From Akkermansia muciniphila (lineage in GTDB: Bacteria > Verrucomicrobiota > Verrucomicrobiia > Limisphaerales > SXTU01), in contig CAMCFN010000003.1 of assembly GCA_945874145.1 (NCBI GenBank), forward strand, positions 1 to 64,000: 64,000 nt of DNA. Reading direction: 5' to 3'. Positions 16,699 through 26,130 of this stretch are shown here, one piece after another. The stretch's first letter is position 1. Every line of letters begins with the position of its first letter. The notes beneath the pieces were generated by a model. It did no database searches and was not told the DNA's origin. It saw nothing but the letters and a program-made list of their open reading frames with translations. The position numbers and the translations under genes are program-made.

Positions 16699-18429
16699 AT
16701 GCTCGCTCGTTGCCTCCAATTTATCCGCCAACGCCCGGTCTGGATTCTGTTGTTTCTCCTCGCGCTCATCAGCGGCGTGACCTACGCCTCGCGGAGCCGG
16801 AAGCCCACCACTTCGGCCAACAGTTACTACACCGTGAAGCGCGGCGACTTCCTCGTCTCGCTGGTCGAGGGCGGCACTTTGCGCGCCGTGCAGGAGCTCA
16901 TCATCCGCAACGAACTGGAGGGGGCGACCACGATTGTTAGCGTCGTGCCAGAGGGCACGACGGTGAAGAAAGGCGATTTGCTGGTGGAGCTGGACGCGTC
17001 CAGCCTGAAGGAGAAGATCGCCAACCAGGAAGTCACCGTGCAGAACGCGGAAGGTGCCCACGGCAAGGCCAAGGAAGATTTGCAGATCCAACGACTGACC
17101 ATGGAAGGCTCCGTGCAGGACGCGGTGCTCAAGGTCGAGTTCGCCGAGTCTGATTTGGAGAAATACAAGGAAGGTGACTGGCCACAGCAGAAGCGGGCCA
17201 TTGAAGCGCGGGTCACCATTTCTCAGGAGGAAATCCAGCGTGCCCAGGATCGTCTCAACTGGACGCGGAAGCTGGAGGCCACCGGCTATGCCACCAAGGA
17301 TGAGCTGAAGGCCGATCAACTCACCGTGAAACGGCAGGAGATCACCATTTCCCAGGCGGAAGAGGAACTGAAGATCGTCACCCGCTACGAGTATCCCAAG
17401 CGCGTGCGCATCCTGGAGGCGGCCGTTGACTCGGCCAAGCTGGGCTTGCTCCAGACCAAGCAGAAGGCCACGTCCACCATCAAATCCTACGAGAGCGACG
17501 TGGCCACCAAGCTCACCACCTTCGAACTTCAGCGTGAGCGGCTCGCCGAGATGAAAAATCAGTTGGAGTTGACCAAGATATTTGCGCCGCAGGAGGGGTT
17601 GGTCGTTTACGCCACCGGCAGTTCCAGCAGCAGCGGCATCCTTATCGAGCAAGGGGCCTCCATCCGGCAGAAGCAGGACTTGATCAAGCTGCCGGACGTG
17701 ACCCAGATGATGATTGAAATCAAGGTCCACGAATCCCATGTCCGCCAGGTGAAGCCCAACCTCGGCGCTTACGTGACCATTGATTCCCTGCCCGACAAGC
17801 AGTTCACCGGCGTGGTCCGCAAGATTGCTGTGCTGCCGGACACCGCCAGCCGCTACTACAACCCGAACATGAAGGTTTATTCCACCGAGGTTTGGATCAA
17901 TGAAACCCTCAACGACATCAAGCCCGGCGTTTCCGGGCGTGCCGAAATCGTCGTCACCAACCTGCCCGGTGTCCTGACCATTCCCATTCAGGCGGTCACC
18001 ACCGTCAAAGGCCAGCAGGTCTGCTTCGTCCTGCGCGCGGGCAAGGATGCGCCGGTGCCGGTCGAGGTCGGCTTGTTCAATGATCGGATGATCGAGATTC
18101 GCAAAGGACTCAAGGAGGGGGACCAGGTGCTCCTTTCGGCCTTGGGCAACAGCGACTCCATTTCGCTCGATGGCTCCGTCTTGAACCGTGAAGAAGACGG
18201 CACCAACCGCCCTTTGCCCAAGCTGCCGGCCATCCCGGCCGGGGGCAAACCGATCAAGGACACCTCCCTCCCCCCGGGAGTCCGGCAGTCCTCCGGCACT
18301 GGCACCGCCAAGTCCTCGGGCGCCGGCCGGCCGGAAAAAACCAGCAAGCCCGAGCGCTCGGACGCAGGTGCCGCCGACAAATCAACCCGCACGGCTGAAC
18401 GTCCGGCTCGTAGCTCCACTGGTCCATGA
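16699..18429 (+). CDS. HlyD/MacA-type periplasmic adaptor
   Basis: This 576-residue protein has a signal anchor (about 14-31). A lipoyl-like half motif (VPEGTTVKKGDLLVELDAS) precedes a long alpha-helical hairpin (about 110-290), then the second lipoyl half and beta-barrel domain (IKVHESHVRQVKPNLGAYVT). A C-terminal region carries GVLTIPIQAV. The last 70 residues are Pro/Ser/Lys-rich and disordered, unusual for the family. It would bridge the TolC-like channel to an inner-membrane pump. It starts 3 bp after the TolC gene stop and overlaps the ATPase gene by ATGA. Confidence 0.88.
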   Translation: MLARCLQFIRQRPVWILLFLLALISGVTYASRSRKPTTSANSYYTVKRGDFLVSLVEGGTLRAVQELIIRNELEGATTIVSVVPEGTTVKKGDLLVELDASSLKEKIANQEVTVQNAEGAHGKAKEDLQIQRLTMEGSVQDAVLKVEFAESDLEKYKEGDWPQQKRAIEARVTISQEEIQRAQDRLNWTRKLEATGYATKDELKADQLTVKRQEITISQAEEELKIVTRYEYPKRVRILEAAVDSAKLGLLQTKQKATSTIKSYESDVATKLTTFELQRERLAEMKNQLELTKIFAPQEGLVVYATGSSSSSGILIEQGASIRQKQDLIKLPDVTQMMIEIKVHESHVRQVKPNLGAYVTIDSLPDKQFTGVVRKIAVLPDTASRYYNPNMKVYSTEVWINETLNDIKPGVSGRAEIVVTNLPGVLTIPIQAVTTVKGQQVCFVLRAGKDAPVPVEVGLFNDRMIEIRKGLKEGDQVLLSALGNSDSISLDGSVLNREEDGTNRPLPKLPAIPAGGKPIKDTSLPPGVRQSSGTGTAKSSGAGRPEKTSKPERSDAGAADKSTRTAERPARSSTGP

Positions 18430-19148
18430 GCGAGCGCGCCATCATCCGCATTGAGCGGCTGGAAAAAATTTACCGGATGGGGGATGTCGAGGTCCGCGCG
18501 CTGCGTGGGGTGGATCTCACCATTCACCCCGGCGAATACGTTGCCATCATGGGGGCCTCCGGTTCCGGCAAGTCCACGCTGCTCAATGTCCTCGGCTGCC
18601 TCGACCGGCCCAGCGGGGGGAAATACTATCTGGGCGGCGAGGATGTCGCGACGATGGACGACGACTCGCTCTCTGCCTTTCGCGGCCGCACGCTGGGCTT
18701 CGTCTTCCAGAGCTACAATCTCATCCAGCAACTCACGGTCATTGAGAACATCCACGTTCCCCTGTTTTATCAGGGCAAGGATCTCTCCGAGTGTCAGGAG
18801 CATTGCGAACAACTCGCCCGCATGGTGGGGCTGGGCGAGCGCCTCGACCATCGGCCCAAACAGCTCTCCGGCGGCCAGCAACAGCGCGTGGCCATTGCGC
18901 GCTCACTGGTGAACGATCCGCTCCTCATTCTGGCCGACGAGCCGACTGGCAACCTCGATTCCAAAACTGGTCTCGAAATCCTCGACACCTTTGACCGACT
19001 CAACGCCAACGGCAAAACCATCGTCCTCGTGACCCACGGCAATGAAGTGGCTGAACGCGCCCAGCGCGTGGTTCACATGAAGGATGGCGTCATCGACCGG
19101 GAAGTGATCAACCGTCCGCCGCCCCTCCGATCGCAGGCTGCGAGATAA
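18426..19148 (+). CDS. MacB/LolD-type ABC transporter ATPase
   Basis: This 240-residue single ATPase domain has Walker A GASGSGKST (about 40-48), the Q-loop GFVFQSYNLI, the signature LSGGQQQRVAIARSL, Walker B LLILADEPTGNLDS and the switch His in LVTHG. The GNLDS form is typical of MacB, LolD and FtsE ATPases that drive FtsX-like permeases. It overlaps the adaptor gene, so the set resembles MacAB-TolC, but no permease gene follows: the next gene is on the other strand. The permease must be encoded elsewhere or has been lost. Confidence 0.92.
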   Translation: MSERAIIRIERLEKIYRMGDVEVRALRGVDLTIHPGEYVAIMGASGSGKSTLLNVLGCLDRPSGGKYYLGGEDVATMDDDSLSAFRGRTLGFVFQSYNLIQQLTVIENIHVPLFYQGKDLSECQEHCEQLARMVGLGERLDHRPKQLSGGQQQRVAIARSLVNDPLLILADEPTGNLDSKTGLEILDTFDRLNANGKTIVLVTHGNEVAERAQRVVHMKDGVIDREVINRPPPLRSQAAR

Positions 19149-19207
19149 CTCCTGCCCGGTGAAAACTGGCGGAAGGCCTGCGCGAACCGTCAACGGGACT
19201 GCCCGCG

Positions 19208-20569
19208 TCAGATCAGCTCGGAAATCGGGTTGCCCCGTAGCAACACGGGGCTGGGCTGGCCAAACTGGTTGTGGAAAACCGTGTCCGTCGGCACGCCCAT
19301 CTGGTGGTAGATGGTGGCCAGGACATCATTGAAATGCAGGGGCCGGTCCAGCGGCAGATCACCGGCCTTGGTGCTCGAACCCAGCACGACGCCGCGCTTC
19401 AATCCGCCACCGGCCAGCATCACGGAGAACACCTTCTCCCAGTGGTCGCGACCGGCATTCGCATTGATCTTCGGCGTGCGGCCAAATTCGCCATACATCG
19501 CCACCAGCGTGTTATCCAGCATGCCCCGCTCGTCGAGGTCATCCAGCAAGGCGCTCACCGCCATGTCCATCGGCGGCAGAAGGCGATGCTTCATTAAGTT
19601 AAAATTGTCCTCGTGCGTGTCCCAGTCCTGCCCGCGCTCTTGGTTCAGCGTGTAGTTCAGCAGCGTGAAGGGCACTCCCGCCTCGGCCAGCCGGCGGGCA
19701 AGCACAGTCTGCTGGCCCCAAAGGTGATGACCGTAGCGCTCGCGCAATCGCAGGGGCTCACGCGTGAGATCGAAGGCGCCGCCCGCCGCGCCGCCCGCCA
19801 GCATCTCCACCGCGTGCCGGTGATACTTGTCGAGTCCCTCGATCTCATCGCGCCGGGCCTGGCCGTCAAAGGCGCGCAGCAGTGTGAGACGATCTTCCAA
19901 GCGCTCCGCCGAGAGTCCCTGGCTCAAGCGCAGATCCGGCGGACCCGTGAAGGCGGTGCGCGCGTGCTCGGGCGGCAGACCGGATTCCAGCGGTTCGTAA
20001 GCCACGCCCAGCGGACCGGCCCCACCGTAATGCACGCGGTTCCCCAACTGGCCCGAGTGCGGGATGGCGACGTAGGGCGGCAGCAGCGGAGCGCGGGTGC
20101 CGCAGGCACGGGCGATCACGGCACCGATGCTGGGGTGCGCTAGGTTGCGGTTCTTCGCCTCGACCGAGGCATCCGGCAGATCGCCGCCGGTCAAGGTCTG
20201 GTAGATCGCCACCGGATGGCTGGGCGAGTCCACGTAACAACTGCGGATCAGGTTGAACTTGTGTGCGCGCTTGGCCAGCAGCGGCAGGTGCTCGGCGAAG
20301 TGGATGCCCGGCAGCGTGGTCGGAATGCTGCCGAAATCGCTGCGGTATGCAGATGGCGCGTCGGGCTTGGGATCAAAGCTCTCGTAGTGCGACAAGCCGC
20401 CTTGCAGGTAAATCAAGATGACCTGTTTGGCCGGCGCGTTGTTGCGGACAGTTTCCTTAGCTCGCAGCAACTCCGGCCACAGCAGCGCCCCCGCAACCGC
20501 ACCGCCGCTCTGGAGCCAATGACGGCGGCTGAGGGCGGCGTAAGTGTTTATTTCAGGGCGGAAAGCCAA
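19208..20569 (-). CDS. DUF1501-family secreted protein
   Basis: About 453 residues if it starts at the TTG giving (M)AFRPEINTYAALSRRHWLQ. No ATG is available in frame downstream of the preceding gene. An RR-containing signal (SRRHWLQSGGAVAGALLWPE) suggests Tat export. DUF1501 hallmarks are VILIYLQGGLSHYESFDPKP, the long central region with DNFNLMKHRLLPPMD, and MYGEFGRTPKINANAGRDHW near the end. The fold belongs to the alkaline-phosphatase/sulfatase-like group, and members abound in Planctomycetes and Verrucomicrobia, usually beside DUF1549/DUF1553 cytochromes. Here the partner gene is absent. The frame is open far upstream only because it overlaps the TPR gene. Confidence 0.85.
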   Translation of the reverse strand: MAFRPEINTYAALSRRHWLQSGGAVAGALLWPELLRAKETVRNNAPAKQVILIYLQGGLSHYESFDPKPDAPSAYRSDFGSIPTTLPGIHFAEHLPLLAKRAHKFNLIRSCYVDSPSHPVAIYQTLTGGDLPDASVEAKNRNLAHPSIGAVIARACGTRAPLLPPYVAIPHSGQLGNRVHYGGAGPLGVAYEPLESGLPPEHARTAFTGPPDLRLSQGLSAERLEDRLTLLRAFDGQARRDEIEGLDKYHRHAVEMLAGGAAGGAFDLTREPLRLRERYGHHLWGQQTVLARRLAEAGVPFTLLNYTLNQERGQDWDTHEDNFNLMKHRLLPPMDMAVSALLDDLDERGMLDNTLVAMYGEFGRTPKINANAGRDHWEKVFSVMLAGGGLKRGVVLGSSTKAGDLPLDRPLHFNDVLATIYHQMGVPTDTVFHNQFGQPSPVLLRGNPISELI

Positions 20570-20670
20570 AGGAGCAGTTGGTTGGTTGGTTTGAAACGGC
20601 CGGTCTAAATTCGCGCAGTTGGACGTAGCCCACGCGGTGGGACATTCGTTTTCTTCTGGGGCAACGCACC

Positions 20671-21531
20671 CTACTTCTTGTCCTGTTTGCGGAGGATGTC
20701 TGCATGCACCCGCGCCACGTCGCCCATGTAACCGTTCTGGTTGGCGCGCTCGGCGGCCTTGAAGATGTATTCGCGGGCCTGCTTGGCGTCCCCGATGGCC
20801 TCGAAGTAAATGCCGAGGTAGAGGTGCGCGTAAAACATTGGCTCGCCGGAACGGGTCTCCGCCGGCGCGGCCTTGGCCGTGGCGAGCACGTCCTCCGGCT
20901 TGAGCTTTCCGGCGAAGAGCTGATGGACTTGGGACATCGGAATGCGGCCGTCGCCCTCGATGGGAATCAAGCCCTTCTTCGCCTTTTCCAGCCCGTCGGC
21001 GCGTGCGGCGCAGAGGAAGTGCCACACGGCGTTCTCCACGTCATTCGAGTTCACCGTCTGGTGGATCTCGAACTGCTCCTTCCCGTCCTTGAACCGGCCG
21101 GCATAGTAAAGCGCGATGCCCCGCTGCCAGTGGTGCGGTTTCTGGGCCGGCTCAAATTCCAGCACCTTGTCGAAGTCCGCGATGGACTCGGCCATCTTGC
21201 CCGCCTTGAAGTGCGCCTCGCCCCGCGCCTGCCAGGCGCCGGCGGCCTTGGCGTCCAGCTTGATGACCTCGGAATAATCGGCGGCGGCCTTCAGATACTG
21301 GCGCTGCGTGTTGTGCAACTGCGCGCGCAGCAGCCAACTCTGCGGCTTCTTCGGCGCGGCCTCGATGAGCTTGCCCGCCAGCGCGATGGCTGCGGGGATG
21401 TCGCCCTTGCGGTAGGCCGCGATGGCCTCCTGCGCGAGCGCGCTCGTGTCGGCTTCCTTCGGACGGATCGGCTGGGCGGAGACGTGCGCGGCGGCGAGCA
21501 GCGTCGTGACGGCAATGGCGATGAGTTTCAT
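20671..21531 (-). CDS. Secreted TPR-repeat protein
   Basis: This 286-residue protein has a signal peptide (MKLIAIAVTTLLAAAHVSAQ). TPR-like repeats span about residues 30-170 (AIAAYRKGDIPAAIALAGKL, AQLHNTQRQYLKAAADYSEV, GEAHFKAGKMAESIADFDKV, ALYYAGRFKDGKEQFEIHQT), followed by a region with LYLGIYFEAIGDAKQAREYI. The layout is similar to NlpI-like scaffold proteins, but no lipobox is present. It lies between the CBM9 and DUF1501 genes on the same strand. Function unknown; probably a periplasmic protein-protein scaffold. Confidence 0.78.
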   Translation of the reverse strand: MKLIAIAVTTLLAAAHVSAQPIRPKEADTSALAQEAIAAYRKGDIPAAIALAGKLIEAAPKKPQSWLLRAQLHNTQRQYLKAAADYSEVIKLDAKAAGAWQARGEAHFKAGKMAESIADFDKVLEFEPAQKPHHWQRGIALYYAGRFKDGKEQFEIHQTVNSNDVENAVWHFLCAARADGLEKAKKGLIPIEGDGRIPMSQVHQLFAGKLKPEDVLATAKAAPAETRSGEPMFYAHLYLGIYFEAIGDAKQAREYIFKAAERANQNGYMGDVARVHADILRKQDKK

Positions 21532-21543
21532 GAGGTGTGCAGG

Positions 21544-22299
21544 TCAGCGGCTGGCGGCGACAAATTTAAGCCGGCAATAATCTTCGTAGCGATGGAACGA
21601 CGGGAACTTGAGCGGCGCACAGCTTGTCAGGTCGGGCGACTCGTGATTCTTCGAGTAATCATAGCGGCACAGCGCGAAACCCCACGTGTCGCCCGTCTTG
21701 GGTCCGCCGCCCGTGCGGTGGAAATCCTTCCACGGTATGCGCCCTTCCACCGACCAGCCGGTGTCATTGTCGCGCCAGTCGTTCAAAGTCCCCCGGCGCA
21801 CTACCGTGGTCTGCATCGCGAACTTTCCGTCCGCCGCCGAACTTTTCGCCCGGCGCAAGCCACCCGCCCCGCGCGAGGGCAGGAAGGTGTGGAGCCGCGC
21901 GTTCAGCGGGTTGACCTGGAATTCATAGTAGCCATTCGCCTGCTCGGCTGGCTTGAAGAACAGCTCAAACACATCGTTGTCCCACAGATTGCCGTTGGTC
22001 TTGGTTTCATCGGCATAAAGATCCGCATCCTCCATCTCGGCATGGAAGTAGATGAACTCGTCGTCCCAGAGCAGGCGCGCCTTCGTCTTCGTCCGGCCCT
22101 TCCGATCCGCCCAGAACGCGACAAACGATTCGATGACCGCCGCGTGCTGCCACGCCGGCTCGTCCGCCTGGCCATCCAGCTTGATGGGGCCGGTCGCCCG
22201 CCGGCACTCGTGGCTGGTGGGGATGTCCAGCGTCGCGGCGGCCGAGGCTGACAGAACGGCAAGGCACAACAACAGCGCGGCAGACACGATGGGTTTCAC
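21544..22299 (-). CDS. Secreted carbohydrate-binding (CBM9-like) protein
   Basis: This 251-residue protein, from the GTG that gives a clean signal peptide (MKPIVSAALLLCLAVLSASA), matches the CBM9-type beta-sandwich found in xylanase accessory modules. Telling blocks are IKLDGQADEPAWQHAAVIES, ARLLWDDEFIYFHAEMEDAD, LWDNDVFELFFKP, YYEFQVNPLN and VEGRIPWKDF. No catalytic domain is attached. An upstream GTG at 22335 is possible. The stop lies 12 bp before the TPR gene, so the two are probably co-transcribed. Confidence 0.8.
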   Translation of the reverse strand: MKPIVSAALLLCLAVLSASAAATLDIPTSHECRRATGPIKLDGQADEPAWQHAAVIESFVAFWADRKGRTKTKARLLWDDEFIYFHAEMEDADLYADETKTNGNLWDNDVFELFFKPAEQANGYYEFQVNPLNARLHTFLPSRGAGGLRRAKSSAADGKFAMQTTVVRRGTLNDWRDNDTGWSVEGRIPWKDFHRTGGGPKTGDTWGFALCRYDYSKNHESPDLTSCAPLKFPSFHRYEDYCRLKFVAASR

Positions 22300-22389
22300 G
22301 CCCGCACGATAGGAAGCCTGCGATACGGTTGTCACTTCAGATTTTTGGAGCTTGGACCGGTGCCCGCTGTTTTCTAGCTTCTGCCTGCT

Positions 22390-25300
22390 ATGAATCCTGT
22401 TCGCTCCGCCGCGCTCGCCGTTGCGTCTTCACTTGTTTTGGCCGCCACGCTGTCCGCTGCTGACTACAAACCGCCGCAGAAGGACCTCGGCTTCCCCACT
22501 TACAAGAACGCGCCGCCGGGCAAACAGATGTCCGGTCAGCACGCGCCCGCCACCACGCCCGCCCTGTCGCCCGAGGCGGCGCAAGCCAAGTTCACACTGC
22601 CGCCGGACTTCGAGATTCGCCTCTTCGCCAGCGAACCGGAGGTGGTGAACCCCGTGGCGATGACGTGGGACGAGCGCGGGCGGCTATGGGTGGTGGAGCT
22701 TTACGAGTATCCGCTCGGCGCGAAGCCCGGCGAGAAGGGCCGCGACCGCATCAAGATTCTCGAAGACACCGACGGCGACGGGCGCGCGGACAAGGTCACG
22801 GTCTTCGCCGACGGTTTCAGCCTCGCGACGGGCATTCTGCTCGGACACGGCGGCGTGTTCCTCGGGCAGGCACCGAACGTCCTCTTCTTGCAAGACACGA
22901 ACGCCCCGGCGGGCGCGGGCATCGGCGCGTTTCAGAAGGCGAACAAGCAGACGGTGCTGCTCACGGGCTTCGGGCTAGAGGACCGGCATGAGTTGCTGAA
23001 CGGCTTCACCTGGGGCCCGGACGGCCAGCTCTACATGACCCACGGCGTCTTCACGCGCGCGAATGTGAGCGACCCGCAAAACTCGACTGCCCCCAGCGTG
23101 CGCATGGACGCCGCCGTCGCGCGCTACAACGTCCAGACGCGCAAGTTCGAGGTGTATGCCGATGGCACGAGCAATCCGTGGGGTGTGGACTTCGACCGCG
23201 CGGGCAACGCCTTCCTCAGCGCGTGCGTGATTGACCATATGTTTCACATGGCTCCCGGCGGCATCTACGTGCGGCAGGGCGGTCAGCCGATGTTTCCCTA
23301 CGCCTACCAGATGCTGCCGAGCATCGTGGACCATCGCCACAAGATGGCGGCCTACGCGGGCATCCAGGTCTATCTCGGCGACCAGTGGCCGGCGGAGCAT
23401 TACGGCACCATCTTCTGCGGCAACCTCCACGACAACGCGGTGCATCAGGACACGCTCACGCCGAATGGCAGCACGTTCAAAAGCTCCGCGAAGCAGGACT
23501 TCATCCGCGCGAACGACGGCTGGTTCATGCCCGTGAGCCAGCAGGTCGGCCCCGACGGCGCGCTCTGGATTATGGACTGGTATGACAAGTATCCCTGCTA
23601 CCAAAACGCCCGCGCCGACCCCGAGGGCGTGGACCGCGAGCACGGCCGCATCTGGCGCGTGGTCCACACCGGCACCGAGAAGGGAAAGAAAGTTCCGTCG
23701 CGTCCCGAGGTGAACATGGACTTCGGCAAGCTCACCTCCGCCCAACTCGTCGAGCGCCTCGCGCACGCGAACATCTGGCAACGCAAGATGGCGCAGCGCG
23801 TCCTGAGTGAGCGATGGATTTCGAAGCCGTTGACAACCACAGGCGACTTGCTTGTTGTTGGCACCAAAGCGGTCCAAATCGACTACCCCGATCAGTTGCT
23901 AGAGAAGATGGCTGTATCCGGTCCAACGTTTGAATCGCGGCTCACGGCACTCTGGACGCTTCACAGTTGTCGCTACCTCAACATATCTCACTTGGAGAAA
24001 GCGGCTGGAGACAAGGAACCTGCCGTCCGTTACTGGGCCGCACGGCTTATAGGAGAACGGCATCAAACCTGGAATGGCGAATTGAGGCTGCTGACGAGAC
24101 TCGCATCGGACTCCGAGCCCAGTGTCCGCACCGCTGTCGCCACGGCATGCCGACAGCTTGTATCTGGCTCGCTGACTGTGAACACACCGCCTCTAGTCGC
24201 TCCGCAAGTTAATCACCCTGACTACGAGGCCATTCTTAACATCCTAGCCGCCGTCATCGCCGCGACACCCAACGCGAACGACCTCACGTTGAACCACCTC
24301 GTCTGGATGGCCGCCGAGCCGCTCATCGCGCGCGACCCGAAGTTCGCCTTCAACCTGTTTGGCCAAAGCCCGGTCCGCACCGCCGCGCTCACCGGCACGC
24401 TGGCTTACAAGACCATGCGCCGCGTGTGCGACCTGCAAAACCCCGCGCAACTCGACCTCGCACTCGACTTCCTCGGCGCGCTGCCCGCGACCGACGCGCT
24501 CCTGCCCTTCGCGCTCAACGGCCTCGTGGACGGACAGAAGGGCAAGGCGCTCAAGCCCGCCAAGCCCACCGAGGCCGTGCTCAAACCGCTCCTTGCCAGC
24601 TCGCGCGAGGATGTGGCCCGCTTCGCCCGACAGCTCGGCGCGCTGTGGGGCGACGCCGGTGCCATGCAGGCCAGCCTCGCACTCGTGAACGACGCGAAGG
24701 CCCCGCTCGACGAACGCCTCAAGGCCGCACAGACCGCCCGCCAGCTCAAGAACGACGCCGCGCGTGAAGCTTTGATGAAAGCCATCACCCCCGGCAACCC
24801 GGAGCCGCTGGTGCTCGAAGCCATCGCCGGCCTGAGCCAACTCGGCGGGCAAACGACCGCCGAGGCGCTCTTCGCGCAGTGGAAGAATTTCAGCCCCGCC
24901 GCCCGCCGCACCGCCGCCGAGACGCTGGCTTCGCGCGGGAATTGGGCGTCACAACTCCTCAGCGAGCTGGAGCAGAAACGCATTCTCGCCAGCGACATCC
25001 CCGCCGCCACCATCCGCACGCTCACGCGCAGCGAAGCCGATTACGGGATGCTCGCCAAGCGCGCCACCGCCATCTTCGGTCGCGTGCGCGATGCGAACGC
25101 GGACAAGCTCAAGCTCATAGCCGCGAAGAAGGAGATGATTCTCGGCGCGAAGGGCCAGCCGGATTTGAAGGCCGGTCACGAGGTCGCGAAGAAGATTTGT
25201 TTCACCTGCCACAAGCTCCACGGCGAGGGCGCGGACATCGGTCCCGACCTGACGGGCGTGGGCCGCAGCAGCCTCGACGCGCTGCTGGCCAACATCATTG

Positions 25301-26091
25301 ACCCGAACCAAATCATCGGCGCGGGCTACGAGATGGTGGAGATCACCACCAAGGACGATCGCAGCGTGAGCGGGCGGATGGTTGAGAACACCGACTCGCG
25401 CGTGCGCCTCCTGAGCGCCGGCCCGAAGGAAGACGTGGTGGCCAAGAGCGACATCGCCAAGCTGCGCGTGAGCGAGTTGAGCGTGATGGCCGAGGGCCTG
25501 GAGCAAATGTCCGACGCTGACTTCCGCAACCTCATCGCCTATCTCCTGAACCCGCCGGGAGACAAGGCACCGTTCAGTTGGAAGAATGATAGTCGGGCAG
25601 GCGTCCCGCCTGCCGCGGGTCCGAAGGGAACGAAGAAAGCCGCCGCCATTGACCACGAGTCCGTCGCGCTGTGGAACCCAGAATGGCGCGTCATCGCCCC
25701 GGACTTCGAGGGCACGCCTGCGAAGCTCGTCGAGTTCGCCGGCCAGCGGAACGTCCTGCTCACACATCCCTTCGACCGCGAGAAACCCGCCGCCCTCGAA
25801 CGCGAGCTGACCATCCCCGCCGGCCAGAAGTCCACGCTGAAGTTCAGCGTCGCCGCGCACGAGAAAGGCGACTGGGAACTCCGCGTCCTCGCCAACGGCA
25901 AGCCCTTGCACAAGCAGTTCATCGCCCGCCAAGGCAGCGACGTCTGGCTACCCGTGACCGTGGATCTCACCCCGCTCGCCGGGCAGAAGGTCACGCTACG
26001 GCTGGAGAACGCGGCGAACGGCTGGAGCTTTGAGTTCGCGCACTGGGCCGCGATTGAAGTGAAGTCCGAGCGCGTGACGGCGGCCAGATGA
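22390..26091 (+). CDS. PVC-type heme-binding CxxCH protein with dehydrogenase-like propeller, HEAT region and C-terminal beta-sandwich
   Basis: This 1233-residue protein has a signal peptide (LAVASSLVLAATLSAADY). Residues about 75-440 are a sugar-dehydrogenase-like propeller with the EDTDGDGRADKVTVF block and WGVDFDRAGN. A helical HEAT-like region follows (about 450-900), then a cytochrome c domain with one CFTCH heme site (about 937) and GPDLTGVGR. A linker contains the repeat-encoded SRAGVPPAAG (about 1067-1077), and the last 140 residues are beta-rich. Members are numerous in Planctomycetes and Verrucomicrobia and are thought to oxidise sugars or related compounds in the periplasm. Codons in about 23800-24255 are less GC-biased than the rest of the gene. 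Confidence 0.88.
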   Translation: MNPVRSAALAVASSLVLAATLSAADYKPPQKDLGFPTYKNAPPGKQMSGQHAPATTPALSPEAAQAKFTLPPDFEIRLFASEPEVVNPVAMTWDERGRLWVVELYEYPLGAKPGEKGRDRIKILEDTDGDGRADKVTVFADGFSLATGILLGHGGVFLGQAPNVLFLQDTNAPAGAGIGAFQKANKQTVLLTGFGLEDRHELLNGFTWGPDGQLYMTHGVFTRANVSDPQNSTAPSVRMDAAVARYNVQTRKFEVYADGTSNPWGVDFDRAGNAFLSACVIDHMFHMAPGGIYVRQGGQPMFPYAYQMLPSIVDHRHKMAAYAGIQVYLGDQWPAEHYGTIFCGNLHDNAVHQDTLTPNGSTFKSSAKQDFIRANDGWFMPVSQQVGPDGALWIMDWYDKYPCYQNARADPEGVDREHGRIWRVVHTGTEKGKKVPSRPEVNMDFGKLTSAQLVERLAHANIWQRKMAQRVLSERWISKPLTTTGDLLVVGTKAVQIDYPDQLLEKMAVSGPTFESRLTALWTLHSCRYLNISHLEKAAGDKEPAVRYWAARLIGERHQTWNGELRLLTRLASDSEPSVRTAVATACRQLVSGSLTVNTPPLVAPQVNHPDYEAILNILAAVIAATPNANDLTLNHLVWMAAEPLIARDPKFAFNLFGQSPVRTAALTGTLAYKTMRRVCDLQNPAQLDLALDFLGALPATDALLPFALNGLVDGQKGKALKPAKPTEAVLKPLLASSREDVARFARQLGALWGDAGAMQASLALVNDAKAPLDERLKAAQTARQLKNDAAREALMKAITPGNPEPLVLEAIAGLSQLGGQTTAEALFAQWKNFSPAARRTAAETLASRGNWASQLLSELEQKRILASDIPAATIRTLTRSEADYGMLAKRATAIFGRVRDANADKLKLIAAKKEMILGAKGQPDLKAGHEVAKKICFTCHKLHGEGADIGPDLTGVGRSSLDALLANIIDPNQIIGAGYEMVEITTKDDRSVSGRMVENTDSRVRLLSAGPKEDVVAKSDIAKLRVSELSVMAEGLEQMSDADFRNLIAYLLNPPGDKAPFSWKNDSRAGVPPAAGPKGTKKAAAIDHESVALWNPEWRVIAPDFEGTPAKLVEFAGQRNVLLTHPFDREKPAALERELTIPAGQKSTLKFSVAAHEKGDWELRVLANGKPLHKQFIARQGSDVWLPVTVDLTPLAGQKVTLRLENAANGWSFEFAHWAAIEVKSERVTAAR
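25592..25620. repeat. In-frame palindromic repeat (GGCAGGCGTCCCGCCTGCC type)
   Basis: A 7-bp GGCAGGC/GCCTGCC stem around GTCCC, with flanking sequence, lies inside the coding sequence and is translated as SRAGVPPAAG. It sits in the linker between the cytochrome c domain and the C-terminal beta-rich domain, where an insertion would be tolerated. Confidence 0.6.
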
Positions 26092-26130
26092 GGCCGTTGC
26101 AATCCGCGAGGCCTTGAGCAACTTGAAGCC

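Noticed and set aside
16216-17739. Long minus-strand open frame opposite TolC and adaptor genes
   Set aside because: It is antisense to two well-supported genes and low in recognisable motifs.
20570-21025. N-terminal extension of the DUF1501 frame across the TPR gene
   Set aside because: The extension is Arg/Gly-rich antisense-like sequence, while the overlapping TPR frame has a signal peptide and proper repeats.
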